DNA from: Tsukamurella sp. M9C
GTDB taxonomy: Bacteria > Actinomycetota > Actinomycetes > Mycobacteriales > Mycobacteriaceae
Length of the DNA stretch: 63,704 nt
Assembly: GCF_020169415.1 (NCBI RefSeq)
Contig: NZ_JAIULG010000024.1
Location: 1-63,704, forward strand
Direction of reading: 5' to 3'
Under the pieces are notes generated by a model that saw nothing but the letters and a program-made list of their open reading frames with translations, was not told the origin of the DNA and did not search any database. Within the stretch, counting starts at the first letter, position 1. The number at the start of each line of letters is the position of its first letter. Position numbers and translations under genes: made by a program. This document shows positions 1 through 7,911 of the stretch, one piece after another.

Positions 1-111
1 TCGAAGAACGGGTCGCGCGTACCGGCAACATTAGCACGGGCACCGTCGGCCGCGACGGGCCATCACCACCGGTCGAAACTCTGCGCCGAGACGAAGAATC
101 CGCGCCCGCCG
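1..111 (-). repeat. Left arm of a 111-bp inverted repeat at the window edge
   Basis: The first 111 bases are the reverse complement of 1436-1546 with a single mismatch (position 106 against 1441). The copied segment is the last codons of the lipoprotein gene at 900-1484 plus the promoter side of the tRNA-Gly gene. Similarity stops abruptly at 112. Because the arm runs off the window its full length is unknown. It may be a real inverted duplication or a chimeric contig end. Confidence 0.8.
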
Positions 112-252
112 GTGCTGCCGGATCCGCCCGCGCAGGACCCCCCGTCGCGCCGGGGCCGGCACTCCGCCGACTGAGACGAGCACGTCCGGTCATTCGTCCT
201 CACGATCGTGAGAACGGATGACCGGACATTCGGCGGCGAGCCCGCCGGGCGA

Positions 253-819
253 TCAGCTCTGGAAGTTGAGGTACGCCTTCGAGGGCGTCGGGCCGCGCTG
301 GCCCTGGTACTTCGAGCCCACGGCGGAGCTGCCGTAGGGGTTCTCGGCCGGGCTGGTGAGCCGGAACAGGCACAGCTGGCCGATCTTCATGCCCGGCCAC
401 AGCGTGATCGGCAGGTTCGCGACGTTCGACAGCTCCAGCGTGATGTGGCCGGAGAAGCCGGGATCGATGAAGCCCGCGGTCGAGTGCGTGAGCAGGCCGA
501 GGCGGCCCAGCGAGGACTTGCCCTCGAGGCGTCCGGCTAGGTCGTCGGGGAGGCTGCAGACCTCCAGCGTGGAGCCGAGGACGAACTCGCCGGGGTGCAG
601 CACGAACGGCTCGTCCGGGTCCGGTTCGACCAGGGTGGTCAGCTCGTCCTGCCGCTGCTTGGGGTCGATGTGGGTGTAGCGGGTGTTGTTGAACACCCGG
701 AACAGGCCGTCGAGCCGCACGTCCACGCTGGACGGCTGCACCATCTGCGGGTCGAAGGGATCGATCCCCAGGCGGCCGGATTCCACATGGGCGCGGATGT
801 CGCGATCGGAGAGCAGCAC
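253..819 (-). CDS. dcd: dCTP deaminase (probably bifunctional, dUMP-forming)
   Basis: This 188-residue protein deaminates dCTP in the pyrimidine nucleotide pathway and feeds dTMP synthesis in the cytosol. It carries the family signatures QPSSVDVRL near residue 27, [12 protein letters not shown] in the middle, and [14 protein letters not shown] followed by TLELSN with the catalytic glutamate. Length matches actinobacterial Dcd (about 190 residues); the M. tuberculosis enzyme is known to both deaminate dCTP and hydrolyse dUTP, so a bifunctional role is likely here by homology. I chose the GTG at 819 because the family begins (M/V)LLSDRDI; the longer reading from 912 adds a tail without family similarity. 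No Shine-Dalgarno precedes the GTG, but a TACGCT box ends 6 nt upstream. Confidence 0.95.
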   Translation of the reverse strand: MLLSDRDIRAHVESGRLGIDPFDPQMVQPSSVDVRLDGLFRVFNNTRYTHIDPKQRQDELTTLVEPDPDEPFVLHPGEFVLGSTLEVCSLPDDLAGRLEGKSSLGRLGLLTHSTAGFIDPGFSGHITLELSNVANLPITLWPGMKIGQLCLFRLTSPAENPYGSSAVGSKYQGQRGPTPSKAYLNFQS

Positions 820-825
820 GGGTTC

Positions 826-831
826 AGCGTA
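826..831 (-). promoter_or_regulatory. Probable -10 box of a leaderless dcd promoter
   Basis: On the minus strand TACGCT is followed by six bases and then the GTG start codon, which would place the transcription start on the start codon. No ribosome-binding site is visible. Confidence 0.5.
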
Positions 832-899
832 GGGCAGGCCACACGGACCGCGAGCGTTGCCACGGGTAACGATCTCCGTGCGCGGACCGACCACAGGGC

Positions 900-1484
900 A
901 TGAAGCCCGCACGGATCGTGCTCCCCGCCCTCCTGGCCGCCGTCCTCACCGCGTGCGGATCCGGGTCCTACGGTCCGCCGACAGGCACCGTTCCGCCGCC
1001 GGTCACGGCGCCCGAGACCGGCGTATCCGTGCCGGTCACGGCCTCGGACACCGTCTCTCCCACGGCCACGGCCCCGCCGGCGGGGATCGTCGCCGATGCG
1101 CCCGAGCTCTACCGGCCCGCCAACGGCCAGGGCGTGTACTTCTTCACCCCGAGCCGCAACATCGCCTGCGGCCTCGACGCCTCGACGGTGGGCTGCCAGG
1201 TCTTCAAAACCAGCGTCATCCCGCCCGGCGCCGACTGCGACCACGGCACGATGCCCCGCGACCAACTGTCGAAGGGCTACGTGTCGGACAAGGGCGGCGC
1301 GTTCACCCCGTCGTGCTTCAACCAGGGCCTGTTCTTCATGGTCGTTCCCGAGCAGAAGACCCTGCAGTACGGGCACAGCGTCACCGCAGGCGGCATGACC
1401 TGCGTGTCCGAGGCCCGGGGCGTGACCTGCCGGCGCGGCGAGCGCGGATTCTTCGTCTCGGCGCAGAGTTTCGACCGGTGGTGA
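900..1484 (+). CDS. Secreted lipoprotein of unknown function
   Basis: The 194-residue product begins with a lipoprotein signal peptide whose lipobox LTAC puts the acylated cysteine at residue 19. A Pro/Thr-rich linker to about residue 60 would extend it through the periplasm. The remaining domain holds paired cysteines (IACG, GCQV, DCDHG, PSCF, MTCV, VTCR) suggesting disulfide bonds in the envelope. I do not recognise a catalytic motif. It is divergent from dcd, and tRNA-Gly lies 75 bp downstream. Its last codons are duplicated in inverted orientation at the window's left edge. Confidence 0.8.
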   Translation: MKPARIVLPALLAAVLTACGSGSYGPPTGTVPPPVTAPETGVSVPVTASDTVSPTATAPPAGIVADAPELYRPANGQGVYFFTPSRNIACGLDASTVGCQVFKTSVIPPGADCDHGTMPRDQLSKGYVSDKGGAFTPSCFNQGLFFMVVPEQKTLQYGHSVTAGGMTCVSEARGVTCRRGERGFFVSAQSFDRW

Positions 1485-1546
1485 TGGCCCGTCGCGGCCG
1501 ACGGTGCCCGTGCTAATGTTGCCGGTACGCGCGACCCGTTCTTCGA
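1436..1546 (+). repeat. Right arm of the 111-bp inverted repeat
   Basis: Matches the reverse complement of 1-111 with one mismatch. It spans the 3' end of the lipoprotein gene and the region up to 14 bp before tRNA-Gly. Confidence 0.8.
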
Positions 1547-1559
1547 CGGTGCCGCGTCT

Positions 1560-1633
1560 GCCGATGTAGTTCAATGGTAGAACTCCTGCTTCCCAAGCAG
1601 GTAGCGCGGGTTCGATTCCCGTCATCGGCTCCA
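1560..1633 (+). tRNA. tRNA-Gly (anticodon CCC), CCA encoded
   Basis: The 74-nt gene folds as a cloverleaf. The acceptor stem GCCGATG (1560-1566) pairs perfectly with CATCGGC (1623-1629). The anticodon stem CCTGC/GCAGG encloses the loop TTCCCAA, giving anticodon CCC, which reads GGG. The T arm is GCGGG TTCGATT CCCGT. A discriminator T and CCA are encoded at 1630-1633. A tRNA-Gly close to dcd is also, from memory, the arrangement in M. tuberculosis. Confidence 0.97.
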
Positions 1634-1662
1634 CGAACCCGCGGTATGTATGATCGCGAATC

Positions 1663-1845
1663 ATGGATAACGCGATGCTGCGACTCAATGCTGCGGTACT
1701 GGTGGGGATGGTCGTACTAGGCCTCGGCGTCGCAGCCTGGAACACCGCACACGAGCTGACGTTCGTCTTCCTCGTTCTCGCCGGCTCTGTACTGCTCGGC
1801 TGCGAGCGCATCGCCGTCGCGATCAGGGCGCGCGACCGTGACTGA
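1663..1845 (+). CDS. Small two-helix membrane protein
   Basis: A 60-residue protein with two hydrophobic segments (about residues 8-25 and 31-48) and a basic C-terminus ending RARDRD. No family is recognised. It follows tRNA-Gly and its stop overlaps the GTG start of the next gene by 8 bp, so the two are probably translationally coupled. A TATGAT box ends 8 nt before the ATG and no Shine-Dalgarno is seen. Confidence 0.6.
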   Translation: MDNAMLRLNAAVLVGMVVLGLGVAAWNTAHELTFVFLVLAGSVLLGCERIAVAIRARDRD

Positions 1846-2080
1846 GTCCGCGGAGAAGCCCGCGTTCCGTGACTTATTGAGGGCGTTCCTTCGGCGTCCT
1901 GGCGTTCTACCGGCATTGATCGTGCTCGTGGGTCTGCTGATGCACGGCCTCATGGTCTGGCAGCCGTGGGCATCGCCTCAGGGCGACAAGGTCGTCACTT
2001 GGAAAGATCCGTACGGGAAGAACGACGACACGGTGACGTGTGTTTCGTACAAGGGCGCGGTCACCTGCAATTGGCGGTGA
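1838..2080 (+). CDS. Small single-pass membrane protein with extracytoplasmic Cys pair
   Basis: The 80-residue product starts at a GTG inside the end of the preceding gene. A cytoplasmic basic stretch (residues 9-20) leads into one membrane helix (about 23-44). The remaining 36 residues would be outside and contain two cysteines (VTCVSYKG and VTCNW) spaced to form a disulfide. I do not recognise the family. Pairing with the upstream membrane protein suggests a small two-subunit envelope unit. Confidence 0.55.
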   Translation: MTESAEKPAFRDLLRAFLRRPGVLPALIVLVGLLMHGLMVWQPWASPQGDKVVTWKDPYGKNDDTVTCVSYKGAVTCNWR

Positions 2081-2232
2081 CCCGGCGTGGCCGCGCGTCA
2101 CGCACGTCGAGCGCGACCTCCGACGATGCACATCGACGGCGGCTCCGATGACGGCGCGGATTTGAACCCCGGATCGTCAGTCCTCGTACGGATTCCACTG
2201 TGCGCCAGTGCCACCGGTTCGCACGTGATCTC

Positions 2233-3117
2233 CTACGCCGTCACGCCGGTCTCACACCGCGCCACCTGATCGGCGTAGAGCTGCGCATTGGTGACGATGA
2301 GGAAGGGCAGGACGACGATCTGCCCGACCACCCACCCGACGGTCGCGAACAGCAGGCTGGCGAGACTCTGGGAGGCGAGGTCGTCCCCCGGGCCCTGGAC
2401 CCCGGAGGCGAGCGAGAACGGCAGGCTCACGACGGTCGAGACCACACCCAGCAGCAGGTAGGTGCACAGCACCCGGCCGAGCAGCCGCCAGTACCCGCGA
2501 CGCTGGAGGGCGAAGGCGCCCCACAGCGCGTCGACGGGCCGCAGCTTCTCGATCACCAGCATCGGACCCGCGATCACCAGCGTCGGCAGGACGGCGAGCA
2601 CGGCGACTGCGGCGAGCGCGAACAGCACCATCGTGGTCAGGTGCGCGGATTCCGGACCGGCCCGGACGGCGAGCGCGATCGCGGCCGCAGCAGCGACGAC
2701 GATCGGCACAAGGACCACCACCACATCGAGGACACCCAGCCCCACGGCGGCCATGAGGCGCGGCCGGGCCTGCCGCCAAGCGAGGCGGAGCGGGGTCCGC
2801 TCGCCCGCGAGGTGCCGGACCGCAACGATGGAGCCGATCGCCGTCACGGCGACGCTGACCACCATCCACACGATCATCACGAGGAACGTGCCCGCAGGGT
2901 AGAGGCCGAGCGCCACCGCCACCTGGAGGCTGTCGCGGTCGGCCGTGGGCATCCAGCGCGGGTCCCCGATGAGCGGCAGGCGGGCGAGTACGCCGAGCGC
3001 CGCGATCGTGCTGATGAGCACGACCGAGAGCCCCAGCGTCGCGCCGGGGTTCGCGCGGAGCACCGCGAGGGAGGAGCGGTAGATGCTGCCCAAGCCGCGC
3101 GGCTGGGCGGCGTTCAG
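2233..3117 (-). CDS. Multi-pass membrane protein, glycerophosphodiesterase membrane-domain-like
   Basis: About 294 residues with six or so hydrophobic helices. The N-terminal pattern PRGLGSIYRSSLAVLRANP and the later VDALWGAFALQRRGYWRLLG resemble the actinobacterial membrane family related to the glycerophosphoryl diester phosphodiesterase membrane domain; its function is unknown. The start is unusual. No ATG or GTG lies at the homologous start. A CTG at 3117-3115 overlaps the stop of the upstream gene and has GAGGA six bases before it; the only standard alternative is TTG at 3093, with no ribosome-binding site. I give the CTG version. Family members usually have a Pro/Gly-rich cytoplasmic N-terminus, which is missing here. 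Confidence 0.75.
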   Translation of the reverse strand: MNAAQPRGLGSIYRSSLAVLRANPGATLGLSVVLISTIAALGVLARLPLIGDPRWMPTADRDSLQVAVALGLYPAGTFLVMIVWMVVSVAVTAIGSIVAVRHLAGERTPLRLAWRQARPRLMAAVGLGVLDVVVVLVPIVVAAAAAIALAVRAGPESAHLTTMVLFALAAVAVLAVLPTLVIAGPMLVIEKLRPVDALWGAFALQRRGYWRLLGRVLCTYLLLGVVSTVVSLPFSLASGVQGPGDDLASQSLASLLFATVGWVVGQIVVLPFLIVTNAQLYADQVARCETGVTA

Positions 3118-3485
3118 TCCTTGTCCTCGGGTGATTCCGAGTGGTTGCGGGCGTCCATCTCCTTGGCCCGGCGCCGCTGCTGCTCGGCGCGCTCGCGGCA
3201 CTGCCGCAGGAACTCGTCGTCGTCGTCCGCGTACTGCGCGATGTGCCGGCCCGGACGCTCGTACTCCGGGAAACCCGTGGCGCGCGACGGTGCGCCCCCA
3301 CCCGCGGGGGCGCCGACCGGCCGGCCCAGCAGGAACCAGATGAGCGAGCCGGCGAGCGGGATCAGGATGACGACGATCAGCCAGCCGCCCTTGGGCAGAT
3401 GACGCACGCGGTACTCGTCCGAGACGATCACGTCGATGAGCGCGGCGACCCACATCAGCATCACGATCGCACCGAAGTACGGCAT
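3114..3485 (-). CDS. PLDc_N-domain membrane protein
   Basis: The 123-residue protein has two membrane helices (about residues 4-22 and 34-54) around the motif RVRHLPKGGWLIVVILIPL, typical of the phospholipase D nuclease N-terminal (PLDc_N) small membrane family. The C-terminal half is a charged tail with a Glu/Arg/Gln-rich helix. It probably sits in the plasma membrane with a cytoplasmic tail; no enzymatic residues are present. Its stop codon overlaps the downstream membrane protein gene. Confidence 0.85.
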   Translation of the reverse strand: MPYFGAIVMLMWVAALIDVIVSDEYRVRHLPKGGWLIVVILIPLAGSLIWFLLGRPVGAPAGGGAPSRATGFPEYERPGRHIAQYADDDDEFLRQCRERAEQQRRRAKEMDARNHSESPEDKD

Positions 3486-3551
3486 CTTGAACCCCCACCC
3501 TTAGGAAAACGGATAGCCGATGCTACCGCGAACCCCACAGCCGAATCGACC

Positions 3552-3557
3552 TATTGT
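3552..3557 (+). promoter_or_regulatory. Probable -10 box of a leaderless promoter
   Basis: TATTGT, six bases, then the GTG start at 3564; there is no Shine-Dalgarno sequence between. Confidence 0.5.
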
Positions 3558-3563
3558 GGCAGC

Positions 3564-3887
3564 GTGAGTGATCTCAGCCGGCAGGCGACCCGCGTCCTCC
3601 GAATCGGCAAGCGTTCCGGCGCCGTTCGGGGGCATCTCGAACTGACCGATACACACCTGAGGTTCCGCCCCGCGGGGGTGGCGTCGAAGCTGCAGGGCAC
3701 GCCCTTCTCCGTCCAGCTCAAGCACGTCGCGGCGGTCGGCATCGTCGAGGAGACGGTCGGCCTGCTCAAGCGCACCCGGCAGCGGCTGTGCGTGACGCTC
3801 GGCGACGGCTCCGAGCAGTTCTTCGAGGTCGGGCGACCCGACGAGGTCGCCGAGGCCATCCGCGTCCGGCTCGGAGGCCGCGCGTGA
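3564..3887 (+). CDS. PH/GRAM-like small protein
   Basis: A 107-residue soluble protein that reads as one beta-rich domain: GHLELTDTHLRFRPAG, then hydrophobic strands, and a C-terminal amphipathic helix (PDEVAEAIRVRLG). This layout resembles bacterial PH-like or GRAM-like domains, which often contact membranes or proteins; the assignment is by pattern only. The GTG start is set by the TATTGT box six bases upstream. The stop overlaps the GTG of the phosphorylase gene, so both are made from one transcript. Confidence 0.65.
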   Translation: MSDLSRQATRVLRIGKRSGAVRGHLELTDTHLRFRPAGVASKLQGTPFSVQLKHVAAVGIVEETVGLLKRTRQRLCVTLGDGSEQFFEVGRPDEVAEAIRVRLGGRA

Positions 3888-4663
3888 TCGGCGTGATCGG
3901 CGGCACGGGCCTGTACCGCTTCCTGCCCGCCGGGAGCGAACAGCGCACCGTCGACACCCCGTACGGGCGGCCGAGCGCGCCGATCACCGTCGGCGAGGTC
4001 GCCGGTCGCCAGGTGGCCTTCCTGCCCCGGCACGGCCGGGGCCACGAGTTCTCGCCGCACACCGTGCCCTACCGGGCGAACCTGTGGGCGCTGCGCAGCC
4101 TCGGGGTGCGCAAGGTGCTCGCGCCGTGCGCAGTCGGGAGCCTCGACGGTGCCGCCGGCCCCGGCACCATCGCGATCCCCGAGCAGCTCGTGGACCGGAC
4201 GTTCTCCCGCCCGTCCACGTACTTCGACGGTGGCGGGGTGCACGTGAGCTTCGCCGATCCGTACTGCCCCGTGCTGCGCGCCGCGGCCGCGGCGCACGCG
4301 GACCGCGCCGATTCGACGATGGTCGTCATCGAGGGCCCGCGGTTCTCCACCCGCGCCGAGAGCCGCTGGTACGCGGCGCAGGGCTGGGACCTGGTGAACA
4401 TGACGGGCCTTCCCGAGGCGGCGTTGGCCCGCGAGCTGAAGCTCTGTTATGCCTCGATCGCGCTGGTCACCGACCTGGATGCCGGCATCGAGGCCGGCGA
4501 GGGTGTGCGCACCGAGGACGTGCTCGCGCAGTTCCGCGCGAATCTGCCGCGGCTGACCGACGTGCTGACGAAGACGATCGCCGCGACCGATCCCGCCGCA
4601 CCCTGCGACTGCGCCGCGGGCGATCACGACCTGCCGCCCGGCCTGGACCCGATCCGGGTCTGA
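3884..4663 (+). CDS. S-methyl-5'-thioadenosine (or thioinosine) phosphorylase
   Basis: This 259-residue enzyme of the purine nucleoside phosphorylase/MTAP family splits methylthioadenosine or a related nucleoside with phosphate, salvaging purine and methylthioribose-1-phosphate. Visible motifs are the N-terminal IGVIGGTGLYRF, the phosphate-site FLPRHGRGHEFSPH, the IPEQLVDRTFSRP segment, IEGPRFSTRAES, and the substrate-site NMTGLPEAALARE. Length and motifs match M. tuberculosis Rv0535. The GTG start overlaps the TGA of the upstream gene. The acidic and Cys-containing C-terminus (PCDCAAGDHD) is also seen in actinobacterial members. Confidence 0.92.
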   Translation: MIGVIGGTGLYRFLPAGSEQRTVDTPYGRPSAPITVGEVAGRQVAFLPRHGRGHEFSPHTVPYRANLWALRSLGVRKVLAPCAVGSLDGAAGPGTIAIPEQLVDRTFSRPSTYFDGGGVHVSFADPYCPVLRAAAAAHADRADSTMVVIEGPRFSTRAESRWYAAQGWDLVNMTGLPEAALARELKLCYASIALVTDLDAGIEAGEGVRTEDVLAQFRANLPRLTDVLTKTIAATDPAAPCDCAAGDHDLPPGLDPIRV

Positions 4664-4666
4664 GGC

Positions 4667-5005
4667 TCAGCCGTCCGCAAGGATCTTCGCGCGGGCGGCG
4701 GCGCGTTCGTCGGCGTCGATGACGCCGCGTTCCGCGAGGTCGTCGATCTCCGCGAGCCGCTCCTCGATCGATCGCTCACCGCCCAGCGCGCGGCTCTGCA
4801 GCGCCTGCACCTGCAGGTCGGTCTCCAGCGTGAAGTAGTCCTCGCCCCGGCTGGCCGCGGCGTTGTAGTTGCTCAGCCAGATGACCCCACGCACGACGAG
4901 GCTGATCACGGCGATGATCGCGATCGCCCCGAAGAAATAGGGGAACGCCGCGTCGAGGAAGGCGAAGAATCCGTCCTGCTGCGATTGCTGACCACCCGGG
5001 TTCAT
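4667..5005 (-). CDS. SHOCT-domain membrane protein
   Basis: 112 residues: a Gln-rich N-terminus, one or two hydrophobic helices (about residues 13-45), and a C-terminal SHOCT-like module IEERLAEIDDLAERGVIDADE, in which a short helical repeat warns of a glycine turn. SHOCT modules usually serve in oligomerisation; no enzyme activity is implied. Convergent with the phosphorylase (3 bp between stops). A TACTGT box ends 6 nt before the ATG, again a leaderless layout. Confidence 0.8.
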   Translation of the reverse strand: MNPGGQQSQQDGFFAFLDAAFPYFFGAIAIIAVISLVVRGVIWLSNYNAAASRGEDYFTLETDLQVQALQSRALGGERSIEERLAEIDDLAERGVIDADERAAARAKILADG

Positions 5006-5011
5006 ACGCCG

Positions 5012-5017
5012 ACAGTA
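5012..5017 (-). promoter_or_regulatory. Probable -10 box of a leaderless promoter
   Basis: On the minus strand TACTGT, six bases, then the ATG at 5005. The downstream edge of the terminator at 5026-5067 abuts it. Confidence 0.5.
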
Positions 5018-5025
5018 GCGGAAAA

Positions 5026-5067
5026 TGCAGAATCCGCACGACCCGATTCGGCTGTGCGGATTCTGCA
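5026..5067 (-). terminator. Intrinsic terminator of the SRPBCC gene
   Basis: A perfect 14-bp stem (5026-5039 with 5054-5067, arm TGCAGAATCCGCAC) is followed on the minus strand by TTTTCC. It lies just after the stop of the SRPBCC gene and ends the aminotransferase/SRPBCC direction. Confidence 0.8.
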
Positions 5068-5077
5068 GTGCTGGTGG

Positions 5078-5569
5078 CTACGCCGAGCCGAGGTACCGCT
5101 CGGTGTCGCGCTGCAGCCACTTCACGACGAGCCCTACCGGGAGCCCGCTGAGGCCGATCACGCGGTCGCCGCCGACCGGCTCGATGAGCAGCGTCCAGGT
5201 GAACGTCGAGCCGCCGTCGGGGTGCGCCTCCACGCGGTACTTCTCCGCGAGCCGCGCCAGGCCGGGGGCGGTGGCGGACTGCACGTAGAAGGCCTTCTCG
5301 CACAGCGTCTCCGACTCCTCCCAGGAGTAGAAGAGCTCGTCGGCGCTGATGCCCGGGCCGAGGTGCACGCGGCGGGTGGAGCCGGCGGCGAAGGGCCGCG
5401 GGCTGGTCCACTCGATCTTGCGGATCCCCTTGCACCAGTGCAGGGGACGGTCCGAGGTCAGTTCACCCCACACCCACGAGACGGGGCGCGCGGAGCGCAC
5501 CGAGAACTCGTACACGCCGGGACGCCCGGCCTGCAGTTCGGCGGGGAGGACGGGCTTGAGAGCGGGCAT
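5078..5569 (-). CDS. SRPBCC-family protein
   Basis: 163 residues with the START/Bet v1-like layout: an N-terminal strand region (GVYEFSVRSARPVSWVWGEL), a middle with DELFYSWEESETLCEKAFYV, a strand pair GGSTFTWTLLIEPVGG, and a long C-terminal helix ending LQRDTERYLG. Such proteins bind hydrophobic ligands or act as cyclases or polyketide-modifying enzymes; the ligand is unknown. It sits 25 bp downstream of the aminotransferase gene with AGGAG before its ATG, so it is probably the second gene of that operon. Confidence 0.8.
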   Translation of the reverse strand: MPALKPVLPAELQAGRPGVYEFSVRSARPVSWVWGELTSDRPLHWCKGIRKIEWTSPRPFAAGSTRRVHLGPGISADELFYSWEESETLCEKAFYVQSATAPGLARLAEKYRVEAHPDGGSTFTWTLLIEPVGGDRVIGLSGLPVGLVVKWLQRDTERYLGSA

Positions 5570-5594
5570 GTCGGGCTCCTGGCTTCTTCGGGGG

Positions 5595-6980
5595 TCAGAC
5601 GGTGTGCGCGTCCGCGACGTTCAGCGCCTCGTCGATGATGGCGAGGCCCTCGCGGGCCTCCTCGGCGGAGACGTTGCACGGCGGCACGACGTGGATGCGG
5701 TTGTAGTTGGCGAAGGGCAGCATGCCGCCCTTCTTCAGCGCGGCGACGGTCTCGTTCATCGCGGGGCTGCTGCCGCCGTAGGGCGCCAGCGGCTCGCGGG
5801 TCTCCTTGTCGCGGACCAGCTCGATCGCGAAGAAGACGCCCTCGCCGCGGACGTCGCCGACCGACGGGTGCTTCGCCTTGAAGCCCTCGAGGGTGGGCCG
5901 GATGATCTCGTCGCCGATCGTCGCGGCGTTCTCGACCATGCCCTCCTCTGCCATGGCGTTGATCGTCGCGACCGCGGAGGCGGTGGCGAGCGGGTGGCCC
6001 GAGTAGGTGAGGCCGCCGGGGTAGGGCTTGTCGGCGAAGGTCGCGGCGATCTCGGCGCCGATGGCGACGCCGCCGAGCGGCACGTAGCCGCTGTTCACGC
6101 CCTTGGCGAAGGTCAGCAGGTCGGGGACGACGGGGCCGGCGGCGGTGGCGGCGTGCTCGATGGCGAACCACTTGCCGGTGCGGCCGAAGCCTGCCATGAC
6201 CTCGTCGGCGATCATGACGATCCCGTACTTGGTGCACAGCTCGCGGACGCCGGCGAGGTAGCCGGGCGGCGGGACCATGATGCCGGGGGTGCCGGGGATG
6301 GACTCGAGGATGATCGCAGCGATGGTGTTCGGGCCCTCGAGCACGATGGTGCGCTCCAGGTGCTCGAGCGCGCGCTGCGACTCCTGCTCCTCGGTCTCGG
6401 CGTAGAAGGACGACCGGTAGAGGAAGGGTCCGTCGAAGTGGGCGACGGACTCGCCGCCGAAGTCGCTGGCGAACCGGCGGGTGTCGCCGGTGACGTTGAT
6501 CGCGAGCTCGGTGCCGCCGTGGTAGCTGCGGTAGCGGCTGAGCACCTTGCGGCGGCCGGTGTGCACGCGCGCCATGCGAATGGCGTGCTCCACGGCGTCG
6601 GCGCCGCCGTTGGTGAAGAAGACCTTGTCGAGATCGCCCGGGGTGCGCTCGGCGATGAGCCGCGCGGCCTCGCTGCGGGATTCGTTGACGTGCTGGGGCG
6701 CGATGGTGCAGATCTTCGCGGCCTGCTCCGCGATGGCCGCGACGACCTTCGGGTGCTGGTGGCCGATGTTGGTATTGACCATCTGCGAGCTGAAGTCGAG
6801 GAGCTTGCGCCCCTCGCCGTCCCAGACGTAGGAGCCCTCGGAGGCGAGGATCGTCATGGGAGTGATCTGCGCCTGCGCCGACCACGAGTGGAAGACATGG
6901 GCGCGGTCGAGCTCGTAGGCGCGGGCTCCTGCGGCGACGGCGTCGTCGAGAGTCCGGCCGTCGGGCAGCGTGTTCGTCAT
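5595..6980 (-). CDS. Class III PLP-dependent aminotransferase
   Basis: 461 residues. The fold-type I aminotransferase signature is complete: GGADAVEHAIRMAR, the EGPNTIAAIILE segment, IADEVMAGFGRTGKW, and the PLP lysine in TFAKGVNSGYVPLGG. The N-terminus (HVFHSWSAQAQ) resembles taurine:pyruvate aminotransferase and related omega-aminotransferases, so a beta- or omega-amino substrate is likely; taurine is possible because a sulfonate operon begins 1 kb away, but this is inference. I chose the ATG at 6980, which has GGAG seven bases upstream, over the ATG at 7046. Confidence 0.88.
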   Translation of the reverse strand: MTNTLPDGRTLDDAVAAGARAYELDRAHVFHSWSAQAQITPMTILASEGSYVWDGEGRKLLDFSSQMVNTNIGHQHPKVVAAIAEQAAKICTIAPQHVNESRSEAARLIAERTPGDLDKVFFTNGGADAVEHAIRMARVHTGRRKVLSRYRSYHGGTELAINVTGDTRRFASDFGGESVAHFDGPFLYRSSFYAETEEQESQRALEHLERTIVLEGPNTIAAIILESIPGTPGIMVPPPGYLAGVRELCTKYGIVMIADEVMAGFGRTGKWFAIEHAATAAGPVVPDLLTFAKGVNSGYVPLGGVAIGAEIAATFADKPYPGGLTYSGHPLATASAVATINAMAEEGMVENAATIGDEIIRPTLEGFKAKHPSVGDVRGEGVFFAIELVRDKETREPLAPYGGSSPAMNETVAALKKGGMLPFANYNRIHVVPPCNVSAEEAREGLAIIDEALNVADAHTV

Positions 6981-7112
6981 AGCTGTTCTCCAAGAAATGT
7001 CTGCGGCAATGCCGGCTGGCGATATCCGCGGGTATGCGCTGCTCACCTGGTCACGTCACGGTGACTGCAACGATACTCGCCGGATCCGCGGCTCTCTCGG
7101 GCCGGTGATCGG

Positions 7113-7129
7113 CCCCGGCGACGCCGGGG
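7113..7129 (-). terminator. Hairpin after the IclR gene
   Basis: CCCCGGC/GCCGGGG with a 3-nt loop immediately follows the stop codon at 7130-7132. No clear T tract follows. Confidence 0.4.
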
Positions 7130-7864
7130 TCAGGCGAGCGCGTCGGCGATGTCGCGGGCCGTGGACCTGGCGAGTTCCACGTACATCGGCACGCGCTCGG
7201 GGGTCATCAGCTCCACCGGGCCGCGCAGGCCGAGGGCGAACCGGCAGGTGCCGTCCGCGCGCAGGACGGGGAGGCCGATGGTGCGGAATCCCGCGTCCAG
7301 CTCCTCGTCGTTGAAGGCGTAGCCGCGGTCCCGGGTCCGCTCCAATTCGGCGGCCAGCTCGTCCGGCCCGGTCACGGAACGGTCGGTGCCGCCCTCGTAG
7401 GGCAGGAGCTCCAAGAGGTCGTCGGCGGCGTCGCCCCAGACGAGCAGCGCCTTGCCCAGCGCGCTCGCGTGCACGGGGAGCCGGATCCCTTGCAGCCGAT
7501 CGCCGTCCGCCTCGCGCCAGCGGCTCGTCGCCACCAGCACCGCGTCCCCGGCCTGCCGGATCGCGATGGACGCGTTCGCCCCCACGGTGGTGGCGAGGAG
7601 TTCGAGGTGCGGCTCCGCGCGGTAGGCCCCGTACTGCCGGTGCGCGAGCTGGCCGAACTCGGTGAGCGCGCCGCCCACGCGGTACCGGTTGCCGTCCTTG
7701 TCGAGGAAGCCGGCGGCGACGAGGCTCCCCATCAGGCGGTGCGTGGTGCTCACGGCGAGACCGCACCGTCGCGCGACCTCCGAGACACCCAGCGCGTCGC
7801 CGTCGCGGAAGCAGGCGAGGATCTCGAACGCCCGCGCGACGGTTTGCACCCCTGAATTCTCCAC
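7130..7864 (-). CDS. IclR-family transcriptional regulator
   Basis: 244 residues: an N-terminal winged helix-turn-helix (about residues 8-65, with VSEVARRCGLAVSTTHRLM as recognition region) and an effector-binding domain ending TARDIADAL. It is divergent from the sulfonate operon, with 172 bp between the genes, so it probably controls that operon and itself. The start is a GTG with a TAGGGT box six bases upstream. The effector is unknown; a sulfur compound or catabolic intermediate is a reasonable inference. Confidence 0.9.
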   Translation of the reverse strand: MENSGVQTVARAFEILACFRDGDALGVSEVARRCGLAVSTTHRLMGSLVAAGFLDKDGNRYRVGGALTEFGQLAHRQYGAYRAEPHLELLATTVGANASIAIRQAGDAVLVATSRWREADGDRLQGIRLPVHASALGKALLVWGDAADDLLELLPYEGGTDRSVTGPDELAAELERTRDRGYAFNDEELDAGFRTIGLPVLRADGTCRFALGLRGPVELMTPERVPMYVELARSTARDIADALA

Positions 7865-7870
7865 GCCGCC

Positions 7871-7876
7871 ACCCTA
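7871..7876 (-). promoter_or_regulatory. Probable -10 box of a leaderless IclR promoter
   Basis: Minus strand TAGGGT, six bases, GTG at 7864. Confidence 0.45.
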
Positions 7877-7893
7877 GCGACGACCCGCTGAAT

Positions 7894-7911
7894 TTTCCAT
7901 AGAGCGGGAAA
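7894..7911. promoter_or_regulatory. Candidate IclR operator
   Basis: TTTCC-N8-GGAAA, an inverted repeat of the type bound by IclR-family proteins, lies in the divergent region just upstream of the IclR promoter. A second symmetric site, TTCCG-N5-CGGAA, lies at 7947-7961 nearer the transport operon. Both are seen directly; binding is inferred. Confidence 0.45.

Noticed and set aside
1-190. C-terminus of a second lipoprotein gene on the minus strand
   Set aside because: Similarity ends abruptly at 111 and the upstream frame lacks the family cysteines; better explained as a partial inverted duplication or contig artefact.
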